64,000 bases of DNA from Nocardia sp. NBC_00508 (GCF_036346875.1 NZ_CP107852.1:1116001-1180000); one strand, 5' to 3'; positions 1-9,348 are shown, counted from the first letter of the stretch. Numbers and translations: made by a program. Notes: generated by a model from the letters alone, not told the origin.

Positions 1-608
1 TCGATGCCCGCCATCTCGGTGCGCTCGCGCAGTTCGACGGTGAGTTCCTCGGCGACCTCGGCGCCGTCGCGCAGGCTGGTGCGGTCCGCGTCGTGCGCGT
101 CGTACGGGTGCGTGGTGGCCAGGTGGCGCACCGCCGCCTCGGACTGGGTCTCGACGTACTCCTCGTAGTCGTCGACGGCGAAGGCCGCCTTGAAGCTGTC
201 CATCACCCGGTAGACGACCACGGCGGCGATCTCGACCGGGTTGCCGTCGGCGTCGTTGACCTTGAGCTTCTGCGTCTCGAAGTTGCGCACGCGCAGCGAG
301 ATGCTCTTGCGGTCGGTCAACGGGAGCACCGAGAAGAAGCCCGGCTCGCTCACCGAGCCGACGTAACGGCCGAAGAACTGGACCACCTTGGCCTCATTCG
401 GGTTCACCACGGTCAGGCCGGTCACGAGCAACAGCAGGACCACGACGATGACCGTCGCGGCCACCGCGCCGCCAACGGCGAGTGCGTTGCCGTGCCTGGC
501 TCCCGCGACGAAACCGAGCGCCGCGGCGCCACCGAACAGCACCGTGAGCACGAACCACCCAACCAGCACCAGAAAGCCGTTGACCCGGAACGCAGAGCGA
601 AACTGCAT
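1..608 (-). CDS. SPFH/band-7 domain membrane protein, cut by the window edge
   Basis: Only the N-terminal 202 codons are inside the window; the C-terminus lies to the left. The start is an ATG preceded by GGAGG at five bases. Two hydrophobic segments (about residues 10-35 and 43-63) are followed by a stretch beginning VVNPNEAKVVQFFGRY, which is the typical opening of an SPFH (stomatin/prohibitin/flotillin/HflK) domain, then a beta-rich part with FETQKLKVNDADGNPV. SPFH proteins form membrane-bound scaffolds or cages; the precise role of this one is unknown. No neighbour in the window suggests a partner. Confidence 0.85.
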   Translation of the reverse strand, partial: MQFRSAFRVNGFLVLVGWFVLTVLFGGAAALGFVAGARHGNALAVGGAVAATVIVVVLLLLVTGLTVVNPNEAKVVQFFGRYVGSVSEPGFFSVLPLTDRKSISLRVRNFETQKLKVNDADGNPVEIAAVVVYRVMDSFKAAFAVDDYEEYVETQSEAAVRHLATTHPYDAHDADRTSLRDGAEVAEELTVELRERTEMAGI

Positions 609-688
609 GACATCCTCCCAATATCAAAGTGATATCACGAAGATAGCATCTCGCCGCCGCGCCGACCAGAGCGCGACGGCGACGACCG

Positions 689-2044
689 TCAGCGTGCGGG
701 CCGGATATTGCGGTTGAAACGGAACAGGTTGCGCGGATCGTGCTCCGCCTTGAGCGCGGCCAGCCGCGCGTAGGTTTCGGGCCGGTAGCCGGCGCGGGTC
801 TGCGCCTCGTCGGCCGCACCGCCCGCGCCGTAGAGGAAGTTGAGGCTGTGCCCCAGCGTCCATGGCGCCAGTGCGGCACGGATCTCCGCCTGGGTCGCGG
901 CGTCTTCGGGTCCGGTGATGATCCGCACGATGTATCCGGCCTCGCGATGGTCCACCGCGATCCCCGTGCCGCTCGGACGTGCCAGCGCGCCGCCGAGATG
1001 ACGGACGTCGATGACCGCTCCCGCGCCGGACTCCGGGCCCGCGGCGGCCAGCAGCGCGGAGGCCGCCTCTTCGGTGAACGCACCGAGCAGCGCGTTGGTG
1101 GCGGCGTAGGCGTGCGGATGGTCGGGGTCGCTGTGGATGGTGTGCGACTCGGTGTAGGGCATCGCGCGCAAGTCGTCTTCGAGCCGGTCGCCGACCGCGC
1201 GCAGCGGGGCGACCGAGCGCTCGCCCTCCTCGGCCGAGCCGGTGAAGGCGATCCGGATGGACGCGACGTACCGCCCGCGCAGCGGTGCGTGCACCTGCGG
1301 GATATCCGGGAAGGCGAGCATGGTGACCGTCGAGGTCAGCGCGTCCGGCACGGTCGCGGTCCACTGCCGCCACGCGTCCAGCGCTCGTTCGACCAGCGGC
1401 GTGTCGAACACCAGCTGCCCGCCGTACACCGTCGTGACCGGAACCAGATCGACGTCCAGCGCCGTGACGACACCGAAGTTGCCTCCGCTGCCGAGCACGG
1501 CGCCGAACAGCTCGTCGCCGGGCGTCAGCGCCCGCACCCGGCCTTCGGCGGTGACCAGTTCGATCGCCCGCACGTACTCGGCGGCGTAGCCGAACCGCCG
1601 CGCGAGCAGCCCTACCCCGCCGCCGAGCAGATAGCCCACCACGCCGACCGAAGGCGATGAACCGTTCAGGGGCGCCAGCCCGTGCTCGGCCGCGGCTTGG
1701 ACCAGCGCGCCCGCGCGCACCCCCGCGCCGATGTGCGCCGTCCGGCTCGCCGGATCGATCCGGATGCCGGTCATCCGGCGCGTGCTGATCAGCACTCCCC
1801 CGTCAGCCGCGACCGACAGCCCATGCCCGGTCGCCTGCACGGCGATCGGAAGATCGTGGCGCGCGGCGTATTCCACGGCGGCACGCACGTCCTCGGCGTG
1901 TACCGCGCCGACAATCAGCGCGGGCCGGTGCGTGTAGGCGGTCTGGAAACCCGCGATTTCCGCCTCGTAGCCGGGGTCACCCGGACGGAAGACCGGGCCG
2001 GTGAAAGCGTCGATGTCGATGGCCTGCGTGGCGTTGTTTCCCAT
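689..2044 (-). CDS. FAD-linked oxidoreductase of the berberine-bridge/PCMH family
   Basis: A 451-residue protein with an N-terminal PCMH-type FAD-binding domain (residues about 35-210) and a C-terminal BBE motif (ending in the FRFNRNIRPAR region). The ATGHG near residue 72 is the usual site of histidyl-FAD attachment. The second, cysteinyl FAD anchor of bicovalent members is not seen (GYLLGGGVGLLARRFG), so single covalent attachment is inferred. Family members oxidise alcohols, sugars or alkaloid-like substrates with O2; the substrate here cannot be read from sequence. It is divergent from a LysR regulator that probably controls it. No clear signal peptide. The ribosome-binding site before the ATG is weak, so the start could move slightly. 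Confidence 0.88.
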   Translation of the reverse strand: MGNNATQAIDIDAFTGPVFRPGDPGYEAEIAGFQTAYTHRPALIVGAVHAEDVRAAVEYAARHDLPIAVQATGHGLSVAADGGVLISTRRMTGIRIDPASRTAHIGAGVRAGALVQAAAEHGLAPLNGSSPSVGVVGYLLGGGVGLLARRFGYAAEYVRAIELVTAEGRVRALTPGDELFGAVLGSGGNFGVVTALDVDLVPVTTVYGGQLVFDTPLVERALDAWRQWTATVPDALTSTVTMLAFPDIPQVHAPLRGRYVASIRIAFTGSAEEGERSVAPLRAVGDRLEDDLRAMPYTESHTIHSDPDHPHAYAATNALLGAFTEEAASALLAAAGPESGAGAVIDVRHLGGALARPSGTGIAVDHREAGYIVRIITGPEDAATQAEIRAALAPWTLGHSLNFLYGAGGAADEAQTRAGYRPETYARLAALKAEHDPRNLFRFNRNIRPAR

Positions 2045-2091
2045 GCCTTCGACGCTGCTCTACCGGTGATAAGAAGTAAAACAGATAGTTC

Positions 2092-2107
2092 TTCTAGATA
2101 CTAGAAT
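2092..2107. promoter_or_regulatory. Palindromic operator in the oxidoreductase/LysR divergent promoter
   Basis: TTCTAGATACTAGAA is a perfect inverted repeat with a three-base centre, and it contains the LysR-type core T-N11-A. It overlaps TAGAAT, a -10-like hexamer eight bases before the ATG of the LysR gene, so a bound regulator would cover its own promoter. Autoregulation plus control of the divergent oxidoreductase is inferred from this geometry. Confidence 0.55.
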
Positions 2108-2115
2108 CAGTAGTT

Positions 2116-3015
2116 ATGGAATTGCGGCAGCTTCGCTACTTTGTCACGGTCGCGCAGGAGGCGAGCTTCACCCGGGCGGCGGCGAGGCTGCATCTGGCCC
2201 AGCCCGGGCTGAGCGCGCAGATCCGGCAGCTGGAACGTGAACTCGGTCAGCCGCTGCTCGACCGCGGCGGACGCACCGTGACGTTGACCGAGGTCGGCGC
2301 GGCCGTGTTGCGGCAGGCGGAGGCGGCGCTGACGGCCGCCGAGCGGATCACCGAGACGGTGGACGAGTTCACCGGCCTGCTGCGCGGTCAGGTCCGGATC
2401 GGCCTCATCTCGGGCGCTGCGGTCGAGGAATTCGATGTCGCCGCCGTGCTCGCCGATTTTCACGACGACCATCCGCAGATCGGCATCAGCCTCACCGAAG
2501 ACACCTCCGAGCGGATGCTCGCCGCCCTCGGCAGGGGCGAACTGGACATCGCGCTGATCGGGCTGACCGGCGCGGAACTGGATCCCGGGTTCGGCATCGA
2601 TGTGGTGCTGGATACGGCGGTGGTGGCCGCGGTCCCGGCGGCGGACGCCGACTTCGACGCCGAGATTCCGCTGGCCGCGCTGTGCGCTCACCCGCTGATC
2701 TGCCTGCCACCCGGCACGGGGCTCCGCGGCGTGTTTCAACGCGCTTGCGCCGCAGCGGGATTCGAGCCCGACATCGCCTACGAGGCCGCCGCACCCGCGC
2801 TACTGCTGCGCCTGGCCGCGCGCGGCCTCGGCGTCGCGGTGGTGCCCGCGCTCACCACCCAGGAGGCCGCGGCCTTCGGAGTGCGGACCGTGCGCATCGT
2901 CGAGCCCGAGCTGCGCGGTCGGCTCGCGCTGGCCTGGCGCATCGACCGTCCCGCCGGTCCGGCGGCCAAAGTGCTCCTCGGCCAACTGCGAATCGCCATG
3001 CGCTCCGACACGTAA
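2116..3015 (+). CDS. LysR-family transcriptional regulator
   Basis: A 299-residue protein starting MELRQLRYFVTVAQEASFTRA, a textbook LysR winged helix-turn-helix (residues 1-60), followed by a periplasmic-binding-protein-like effector domain (about 90-290). The ATG has no Shine-Dalgarno sequence but follows a TAGAAT hexamer by eight bases, which suggests a leaderless transcript. It is divergent from the FAD-linked oxidoreductase, the usual arrangement for a regulator and its target, and the palindrome between them fits. Effector unknown. Confidence 0.93.
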   Translation: MELRQLRYFVTVAQEASFTRAAARLHLAQPGLSAQIRQLERELGQPLLDRGGRTVTLTEVGAAVLRQAEAALTAAERITETVDEFTGLLRGQVRIGLISGAAVEEFDVAAVLADFHDDHPQIGISLTEDTSERMLAALGRGELDIALIGLTGAELDPGFGIDVVLDTAVVAAVPAADADFDAEIPLAALCAHPLICLPPGTGLRGVFQRACAAAGFEPDIAYEAAAPALLLRLAARGLGVAVVPALTTQEAAAFGVRTVRIVEPELRGRLALAWRIDRPAGPAAKVLLGQLRIAMRSDT

Positions 3016-3263
3016 GTCGGCGAGCCAACTGCTCGCCGAACTCGAGCCGACGCCAGGTCTCGATCCCCGGTCTCGGCCCGGTCACCGAACTCGAGTGAGC
3101 CGACGGCATCGAGCCGATAGCCGACCGCACACGGCGCGGCGGGGTGCGGTCGCGATGGTCGACGCGGCCGCCGAGACAACCGGCGGCGCTGAACGGTTCG
3201 TCGCCCACGGTCGGCGTGGCTGCTCTCCGCCTCGGCGCCGGGTCGGGCCGCGTGGCGCTCGAT

Positions 3264-4070
3264 TCAGAGCAGCCGCGAAAGGAACGCCTTGGTGCGCTCA
3301 TGCCGCGGGTTCGCCAGCAGCTCGCGCGGCGGCCCGGCCTCCACGACCACGCCGCCGTCCATGAACACCAATTGGTCGGCGACCTCCCGCGCGAACCCCA
3401 TCTCGTGCGTGACCACGACCATCGTCATGCCCGACTCCGCGAGTTCCCGCATCACGGTGAGCACCTCACCGACCAGCTCCGGGTCCAGCGCGGACGTGGG
3501 TTCGTCGAACAGCATGAGCTTCGGGTCCATCGCCAGCGCCCGCGCGATGGCCACACGCTGCTGCTGGCCACCGGACAGCTGCGCCGGATAGGCGTTCGCC
3601 TTCTCGGCCAAGCCGACCCGGGCCAGCAGTTCCCGCGCTCTGGTCACCGCCTGCGCCTTGCGGATCTTCTTGACCTGCGTGGGCGCCTCGATGACGTTCT
3701 CCAGCGCGGTCCGGTGCGGGAACAGGTTGAAGTGCTGGAACACCATGCCGATCTCGCGGCGCTGCGCGGCCGCCTCGCGCGGGTGCAGCTCGTAGAGCCT
3801 GCCGTTCTTCTCCTGGTAGCCGACGAGTTCGCCGTCGACGTACAGCCGGCCCGCGTTCACCTGCTCGAGGTGATTGACGCAGCGCAAGAAGGTCGACTTG
3901 CCGGAGCCGGAAGGCCCGATCACACAGAGCACTTCGCCGCGGCCCACCTCGAGCGAGACGCCCTTGAGCACCTGCAACGCACCGAAGTGCTTGCACACCC
4001 GATCCGCGACGATCATCGGCGACCGCCGATCGCCGCCCGGGGTGTCGGTCTTTCCGAGATCTGTACTCAT
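3264..4070 (-). CDS. Polar amino-acid ABC transporter, ATP-binding protein
   Basis: A 268-residue ATPase of the GlnQ/ArtP/HisP type. Walker A is GPSGSGKST, the Q-loop [12 protein letters not shown] is typical of polar amino-acid importers, the signature is LSGGQQQR and Walker B is [12 protein letters not shown], with a following H-loop (VVTHEM). It powers the importer formed with the next two genes: its ATG overlaps the permease stop (ATGA), so the three form one operon in the order binding protein, permease, ATPase. The amino acid carried is not predictable; glutamate, glutamine or another polar amino acid is likely. Confidence 0.93.
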   Translation of the reverse strand: MSTDLGKTDTPGGDRRSPMIVADRVCKHFGALQVLKGVSLEVGRGEVLCVIGPSGSGKSTFLRCVNHLEQVNAGRLYVDGELVGYQEKNGRLYELHPREAAAQRREIGMVFQHFNLFPHRTALENVIEAPTQVKKIRKAQAVTRARELLARVGLAEKANAYPAQLSGGQQQRVAIARALAMDPKLMLFDEPTSALDPELVGEVLTVMRELAESGMTMVVVTHEMGFAREVADQLVFMDGGVVVEAGPPRELLANPRHERTKAFLSRLL

Positions 4071-5026
4071 TTCGCCTTCACCACCGCTTGGGCGTCGGCG
4101 AGTTCCTGCAGCTGCTTGGCGGTCAGCTGGCGGGAGACGCCGCGCGAGTAATAGCGCTCCAGATAGTACTGCCCGACCATCAGCACGCTGGTGATCGCCA
4201 GATACCAGGTGGCGGTGACCAGCAGCAGCGGAATCGGCTGGAAGTTCACACCGTAGATATCCCGTGCCCGGCCGTAGAGGTCGGTGCTCAGCGGGATCGC
4301 GGTGACCAGCGAGGTGGTTTTCAGCATGCCGATGAGCTCGTTGCCGGTCGGCGGAATGATCACCCGCATGGCCTGCGGCAGCACCGTCCTGCGCATGGTC
4401 TGGCTCCAGGACATTCCGAGCGCGACGGACGCTTCGCGCTGCCCTTCACCGACGGAGTTGATGCCCGCCCGGACGATCTCGGCCATATAGGCGGCTTCGT
4501 TGAGGCCGAGGCCGATCACGGCGAAGGTGAACGCCGCCTGTAGGCCCTGCACGTCGAGCTGGAAGAACTGCGGTCCGAACGGAACGCCGAGGTGGATCTG
4601 GCGATACAGCGAGGGGAACAGCCCCCAGAACACCAACTGCACGAACACCGGAGTGCCGCGGAAGATCCACAGGTACACCCACGCCGAGGCCCGCAGCACC
4701 GGGTTCGGCGAGAGGCGCATCACGGCCAGCACGGTGCCGAGCACGACCGCGATGGCCATCGCGAGCACGGTCAATTCCAGTGTGACGAGGGCACCGGCGG
4801 TGATCCGGCTGTCGAACAGATACTTCCCGTAGGTATCCCAGCGATACGCCGGGTTCGTCGCGGCGCCGTAGACGAACAGAGCCACCAAAGCCAGAATGAT
4901 CGCCGCCGCTATCCAGCGACCGGGCCTGCGCAGCGGAACCGCTTTGATCGGCTCCGGCTCCCGCGTTGAATCCGCCCGGTCGGGCCCGGGTTCGCCGGGC
5001 GCCGACCGGATGTCGTTGTCGGCCAC
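4067..5026 (-). CDS. Polar amino-acid ABC transporter, permease
   Basis: A 319-residue inner-membrane permease of the HisM/GlnP type. About 35 cytoplasmic N-terminal residues precede the first membrane helix ([19 protein letters not shown]). A core TM domain carries the His/Glu/Gln-type start ([28 protein letters not shown]) and the EAA coupling loop [24 protein letters not shown], which contacts the ATPase. The GTG start is three bases after the stop of the binding-protein gene; the stop overlaps the ATPase start. The C-terminus is longer than usual, ending in a charged helix. Confidence 0.92.
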   Translation of the reverse strand: MADNDIRSAPGEPGPDRADSTREPEPIKAVPLRRPGRWIAAAIILALVALFVYGAATNPAYRWDTYGKYLFDSRITAGALVTLELTVLAMAIAVVLGTVLAVMRLSPNPVLRASAWVYLWIFRGTPVFVQLVFWGLFPSLYRQIHLGVPFGPQFFQLDVQGLQAAFTFAVIGLGLNEAAYMAEIVRAGINSVGEGQREASVALGMSWSQTMRRTVLPQAMRVIIPPTGNELIGMLKTTSLVTAIPLSTDLYGRARDIYGVNFQPIPLLLVTATWYLAITSVLMVGQYYLERYYSRGVSRQLTAKQLQELADAQAVVKAK

Positions 5027-5029
5027 CGA

Positions 5030-5938
5030 TCAGCTCACGGCGCCGTTGATCACGGACTTGGTGATGGCGCCTTCCTGGACACCCCAGTTCTTCGTGATCT
5101 CGGCGTACTTACCACTGTCGATGAGGTGCTGGACGGCCTTCTGCAGCACCGCGGCCAGCGGCGCGCCCTTGGCCACCGCCCAGCCGTAGGGCGCGGAATC
5201 GAACACCGGGCCCGCGTTCTCGATCTTGCCGTCGCTCTGCTTGATCGCGTACGCCGTCACCGGGGAGTCGGCCGACATGGCGTCGACCTGACCGAGCACC
5301 AGCGCGTTGGTCGCGGCGCTCTGCTCATCGAACGGCTTGATATCGATGGCGGGCTTGCCCTCGGCAACGCACTTGGCGCTCTTGGCGGGCACCTCGTCGG
5401 TGTGCTCCACGGTGGTCGCCTGCACGGCGACCTTCTTGCCACAGGCGTTGTCCGGGTCGACCGGCTTGCCCTTCTGCTGGGCCCACTGGATACCCGCGTT
5501 GAAGTAGGTGGTGAAGTCGACCTGCTGCTCGCGTTCCTTGGAGTCGGTGATCGAGGACATGCCCACGTCGTAGGTGCCTGCCTGAATCGCGGGGATGATC
5601 TTCTCGAAGGCCGACTCGACGTATTCGGCCTTGACGCCGAGCACGGCGGCGACCGCCTCCATCAGGTCCACGTCGAACCCGACGATCCGGCCGCCGGCGT
5701 CCTTGTACTCGTTGGGCTGGTAGGGAATGTTCACGCCGACGACGATCTTGCCGGACTGCTCGACCTTGTCCGGCAGTTGTGCGGCGATCTCGTCGACCTT
5801 GTCCACCTGCACTTTGGGCACCGAGGGTCCGGACTCCTCGGTGTTCGTGGTACAGCCCGTCAGCACCAGTGCGCCCGCGGCGAGCACACCCAGTGCGGCC
5901 CGCAGGGCGCGCCCGCCGAGAAACAATCGATCAGACAC
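5030..5938 (-). CDS. Polar amino-acid ABC transporter, substrate-binding lipoprotein
   Basis: A 302-residue family-3 solute-binding protein. The N-terminus has a signal peptide ending in the lipobox LTGC (Cys29), so it is a lipoprotein on the outer face of the membrane. The bilobal domain includes GRIVGFDVDLMEAVAAVLG and YDVGMSSITDSKEREQQVDF, typical for amino-acid binding. A GTG start is chosen because GGAGGG lies five bases upstream; longer in-frame starts exist but lack a ribosome site and would bury the signal peptide. First gene of the importer operon. Confidence 0.9.
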   Translation of the reverse strand: MSDRLFLGGRALRAALGVLAAGALVLTGCTTNTEESGPSVPKVQVDKVDEIAAQLPDKVEQSGKIVVGVNIPYQPNEYKDAGGRIVGFDVDLMEAVAAVLGVKAEYVESAFEKIIPAIQAGTYDVGMSSITDSKEREQQVDFTTYFNAGIQWAQQKGKPVDPDNACGKKVAVQATTVEHTDEVPAKSAKCVAEGKPAIDIKPFDEQSAATNALVLGQVDAMSADSPVTAYAIKQSDGKIENAGPVFDSAPYGWAVAKGAPLAAVLQKAVQHLIDSGKYAEITKNWGVQEGAITKSVINGAVS

Positions 5939-6213
5939 AGCAGCCCTCCACATTTCGGATATACGCAACCCGGGCGACATCACCCGTTTGGCAATCTAAG
6001 CGACCGGGACGGTTCGTGTTGGGCAGATAGCGCAGCGACACGAAGTCGTTGCGAAGTTCCCTGCCGCCGACGTGCCGGTACGTTGCCGGGACACCCTAGC
6101 CCCTCGCTGCATGACCTGCGGCTTTGGGGTCGGCGCACGGTCCACCATGCTGTTCGTCCGTGACACGCTCGGGCGTGGCGCGCTACCCCTCCCGGCGCCG
6201 CGATTCTCGGACG

Positions 6214-7305
6214 CTACCTGCGGTGCACCCTCGCGCACACCTGCTCGGTGAATTCGCTGGTCGAAGCCATTCCGCCGATGTCGGAGGTGGCGATGCCCGC
6301 CTCCAACGTCGCGGCGACGGCTCGCTCGATCCGCGCGCCCGCCTGCGCCAATGGCGTCTCCGCGTCCCGAGCCGCCAGCCACCGCAACAACATCGCCGAC
6401 GACATCTGCAACGCCGCCGGGTTCGCGCGATTGTGCCCGGCCAGCGCGGGCGCGGCGCCGTGCACGGCCTGCGCCATGGCCTTGGTCGCCGAGCAGTTCA
6501 ACGATGCGGCCAATCCGAGCGAGCCGCTCAGCTCCCCGGCCAGGTCGGACAGGATGTCGCCGAACAGGTTCTCGGTCACCAGCACGTCGTAGTCGGCGGC
6601 GGCGCGCACCAAGTGCGCGGCGGCCGCGTCGACATGTTCGTCGTCGACATCGACGCCAGGATAGGCGTGGGCCACCGCATAGCAGACGTCACGGAACAGG
6701 CCCATGGTCAGCGGCAGCACGTTGGCTTTGTGCACGATGGTCACCCGCTTGCGCCGCGTCGCGGCCAGCCGGAACGCCTGATGCGCGATCCGCTCGCAGG
6801 CGGCGCGGGTCACCAGACCGACCGACATCGCGATGTCCGGCGTCGGCGCGAACTCGCCCGTCCCCGCGAACATGTTGCGGTCGGCGTAGAAGCCCTCGCT
6901 GTTCTCCCGGACGATCACCAGATCGATGTCGGGCGCCGCGGCGCGCACACCGGCGAACGCCCGCGCGGGGCGGATGTTGGCGTAGAGGCCGAACCGCTTG
7001 CGGATGGCGCCGCCCGGGGCGACCGCGACGCGATGTTCGGCGGGATAGGACACGTTGTCGTGGGGACCGAGGATCCAGCCGTCCACACCGTCGAGCGCGT
7101 CGAGCGTCTGCTCCGGCAGCGGCGTACCGAACTCGGCGATGGCGCGATGTCCCATCGCCAGCGGCACCCAGTCGACCCGCGCGGCGCCCGCCGCCGACAG
7201 CGCCTCGTCGACCACCTGCCTGGCGGCGCGCACCACCTCGGGACCGATGCCGTCGCCGTCGATCAGGCCGAGCCGCAGCGCTCGGGGCTTGCTCGCATCG
7301 TTCAC
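6214..7305 (-). CDS. Isocitrate/isopropylmalate dehydrogenase family protein
   Basis: A 363-residue NAD(P)-dependent beta-decarboxylating dehydrogenase. The N-terminus LGLIDGDGIGPEVV, the substrate-binding ENSEGFYADR, the catalytic-lysine region VHKANVLPLTMG and the metal-site NLFGDILSDLAGELSGSLGLA are all present, so an active enzyme is expected. It departs from canonical LeuB in the YANIRPARAF region and resembles tartrate or homoisocitrate-type members; the substrate cannot be fixed. A GTG start is preferred (GAGAGG eight bases upstream). It stands alone, divergent from the next gene. A free LeuA-like domain lies 1.2 kb away, so a 2-oxoacid elongation role is possible but unproven. Confidence 0.85.
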   Translation of the reverse strand: MNDASKPRALRLGLIDGDGIGPEVVRAARQVVDEALSAAGAARVDWVPLAMGHRAIAEFGTPLPEQTLDALDGVDGWILGPHDNVSYPAEHRVAVAPGGAIRKRFGLYANIRPARAFAGVRAAAPDIDLVIVRENSEGFYADRNMFAGTGEFAPTPDIAMSVGLVTRAACERIAHQAFRLAATRRKRVTIVHKANVLPLTMGLFRDVCYAVAHAYPGVDVDDEHVDAAAAHLVRAAADYDVLVTENLFGDILSDLAGELSGSLGLAASLNCSATKAMAQAVHGAAPALAGHNRANPAALQMSSAMLLRWLAARDAETPLAQAGARIERAVAATLEAGIATSDIGGMASTSEFTEQVCARVHRR

Positions 7306-7384
7306 CGGAACATCCTCTCGCCGCCGCGCCCGGGCGGCTGAACCGGCCCGCGAACACACCGGAGGCAGTTACCTTCGGGAGACC

Positions 7385-7915
7385 ATGGTGCAGTCGGTCG
7401 AACTACTTCTCGATGACGCCGCCGACGCGGAGATTCGTCAGCAGTGGCGGCTGCTGGCCGAGGCCGGCGTGTCGAGCCTTGCCGTGCGCACCGACGAGTC
7501 CAACCGCCCGCACATCACCGCGGCGGTGGCCAGACAGGTCTGGCCGCGCATCGAGCAGGCGTTGGACGAGCAGGCATTCTCGCCAATCTCGGTGCGGCTG
7601 GGCGGGTTGGTGGTCTTCGGTGCGCGCCGTCCCATCCTGGTGCGGCTGGTCGTGCCGTCGGAGCCGCTGCTCGCGCTGCACCGGCGGATCTTCCACACCA
7701 TCTCACCCTGCCCCGGCATTCCGGCCAACCTGCATCCGGACGCCTGGACACCGCACATCACGCTGGCCAGGCGCGTGCCGCCGCATCAGCTGGGCGAGGC
7801 GATCCACGCCGTCGCGCGGGATCGGGATTTTCCGGCGACCGTGCTGGGTATCCGTCGATGGGATGGTGATCAGCGGCGCGAGTGGCCGGTCGGCCGGATC
7901 CGCCGTGGAAGATAA
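7385..7915 (+). CDS. 2'-5' RNA ligase/2H phosphoesterase family protein
   Basis: A 176-residue protein with the two histidine motifs that define the 2H superfamily: RPHITAAV near residue 42 and TPHITLAR near residue 124. Members hydrolyse or ligate 2',5' or cyclic phosphate bonds in RNA or small nucleotides; the physiological substrate is usually unknown. The ATG follows GGGAG closely, and a TACCTT hexamer lies nine bases upstream, so the leader is very short or absent. It is followed by trxA with 48 bases between. Confidence 0.88.
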   Translation: MVQSVELLLDDAADAEIRQQWRLLAEAGVSSLAVRTDESNRPHITAAVARQVWPRIEQALDEQAFSPISVRLGGLVVFGARRPILVRLVVPSEPLLALHRRIFHTISPCPGIPANLHPDAWTPHITLARRVPPHQLGEAIHAVARDRDFPATVLGIRRWDGDQRREWPVGRIRRGR

Positions 7916-7963
7916 CCGAGTCGGCCCGCGTTATAGCTGGCACACCGAACACGAGAGGACGTC

Positions 7964-8332
7964 ATGGCGACCCAGACGCTGACCCAGCAGAATTTCGACG
8001 AGGTAGTCACTGGAAACGACGTGGTACTCGTCGACTTCTGGGCCGATTGGTGCGGTCCGTGCAAGAGTTTCGCCCCCACCTTCGAGGCCTCCTCCGACAA
8101 GCACCCCGACGTGGTGCACGGAAAGGTCGACACCGAAGCCGAACAGGGCCTCGCGGCGGCTGCCAACATCCGCTCGATCCCGACCATCATGGCCTTCCGG
8201 GAGGGCGTGCTGGTGTTCGCGCAGCCCGGCGCGCTGCCGCCCGCCGCGCTCGAGGATCTGGTGACCCAGGTCCAGGCGCTGGACATGGACGAAGTGCGCA
8301 AGCAGCTCGCCGAACAGCAGGCCGGTCAGTAG
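7964..8332 (+). CDS. trxA: Thioredoxin
   Basis: A 122-residue cytosolic thioredoxin-fold protein with the redox motif WCGPCK (Cys30, Cys33), the cis-proline segment IRSIPTIMAF and a C-terminal charged helix slightly longer than in E. coli TrxA. It reduces protein disulfides with electrons from thioredoxin reductase. GAGAGGA sits four bases before the ATG. It ends just before a strong hairpin that probably stops transcription. It is not linked to a trxB gene here, so it may be a secondary thioredoxin (TrxC-like paralogues exist in these genera). Confidence 0.9.
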   Translation: MATQTLTQQNFDEVVTGNDVVLVDFWADWCGPCKSFAPTFEASSDKHPDVVHGKVDTEAEQGLAAAANIRSIPTIMAFREGVLVFAQPGALPPAALEDLVTQVQALDMDEVRKQLAEQQAGQ

Positions 8333-8374
8333 TCGGCTCGGCGCGGAAAGTTCCTGCGCCGCAACGGTATCGAT

Positions 8375-8426
8375 CCAGGCCCGAACACGGCCGCCCCGGC
8401 AAGCGGGAGTCCGTGTTCGGGCCTGG
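8375..8426. terminator. Bidirectional terminator-like hairpin
   Basis: A perfect 16-base inverted repeat (left arm CCAGGCCCGAACACGG, right arm 8411-8426) with a 20-base loop lies between the ends of two convergent genes. There is no T-run, as is common in GC-rich actinobacteria. The position and length argue for a shared terminator. Confidence 0.75.
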
Positions 8427-8501
8427 CTCGTGACCGGGCCCGGGCGGCATGCTTCGACCGCGGAGCGGCACCCAGCCGCCCCGCGGTCGATGTTCTCGAT
8501 G

Positions 8502-8939
8502 TCAGGACACGCCGAGCAGGTTGACGCACGCGATCATCGCGCGCACCGTCGACTCGGCGCCGTCGTCGGCGATGGCCGCGCCCCAACCGCGCCTGCCGTC
8601 GCACTCGCACTGCACGAAAGTGGCGGTGCCACTCGCGGTGCGCCGCTGATGGAACTGCAGGATCTCCACCGGGTAGCCCTCGTCGTAGAGGGCCGAAGTC
8701 ATCGCCGCGACCGGGCTGCCCGCGGCGACGACGGTCCGCAAATGGCCGGCGAACTCCAGCGTGGCGGTGAACTCGGCGGTGCGGCTGCCCGCTGGCGACC
8801 AGTCACCGAGCCGGATCGGGCCGTGCTGCTCGCAATAGCGGCGGTGGAACTCCGCCGAGGTCAGGCCGGTGCTTTCGGCGCGCAGGCCCTTCGGAGCGGC
8901 GGCGTGGAACATGTCGGTATCGAGCGACAGGATGGTCAT
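8502..8939 (-). CDS. Free-standing 2-isopropylmalate-synthase regulatory-type (LeuA dimer) domain protein
   Basis: A 145-residue protein that appears to consist only of the C-terminal regulatory/dimerisation fold of alpha-isopropylmalate synthase: IRLGDWSPAGSRTAEFTATLEFAGHLRTV, then GNPVAA-like GSPVAAMTSALYDEGYPVEILQFHQ and the final AESTVRAMIACVNLLG. In LeuA this domain binds leucine for feedback inhibition. No catalytic barrel is encoded beside it. It could sense an amino acid or modulate a synthase in trans; that is inference. GGGAAG lies upstream of the ATG. A possible leader peptide upstream is described separately. Confidence 0.78.
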   Translation of the reverse strand: MTILSLDTDMFHAAAPKGLRAESTGLTSAEFHRRYCEQHGPIRLGDWSPAGSRTAEFTATLEFAGHLRTVVAAGSPVAAMTSALYDEGYPVEILQFHQRRTASGTATFVQCECDGRRGWGAAIADDGAESTVRAMIACVNLLGVS

Positions 8940-9348
8940 TGAAAGTAGGTCTTCCCGAAGATGTCGTGGCTCAGTTGACAGAGGGGACCAGCACTGACAA
9001 GTCGAACAGCCCGCAGCGAGGGAGCCGGCCCGGATCAGACCCCGCTACGGCGGGTTACTACGAGGCCTCGACGACGCTGCGCCACCATCGCGGTAAGCGG
9101 AACAAGCCCGGTGCGAACTTCCGGTCCGGCGGTAACCGGCGCGATCACGGAGTGCCCGGTGAGCGACGCCATCGACACAGCACGGTCGCGGTCTGCGACG
9201 CGGAGCGCTGCGCTGTGGCGGTCGACGGGATTCGGCACGCGATCGAGAATAGGGACATCGCGGCGCAATAGCAACCATATTCGATGCCGGATCTGTCTAC
9301 TGGCGAGTACCATTCGCGCAGTTCAGGGCATTGCGGGCACGCCGAAGG
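8940..9348. other. Intergenic region of about 410 bases with no convincing protein gene
   Basis: This is the 5' region of the LeuA-like gene on the minus strand and of the DUF6191 gene on the plus strand. It holds a small hairpin (CCCGCTACGGCGGG, 9042-9055) and, on the minus strand, a possible 17-codon leader ORF (9088 to 9035). The longer open frames here lack ribosome sites and family resemblance. Confidence 0.5.

Noticed and set aside
3016..3263. Small genes between the LysR regulator and the ABC ATPase
   Set aside because: Frames here lack ribosome sites or leaderless signals and read as random Arg-rich sequence; the stretch is probably only 3' ends of two convergent genes.
5939..5983. 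Longer N-terminus for the amino-acid-binding lipoprotein
   Set aside because: It would put 15 extra residues before the signal peptide and ignores the GGAGGG site placed correctly for the GTG at 5938.
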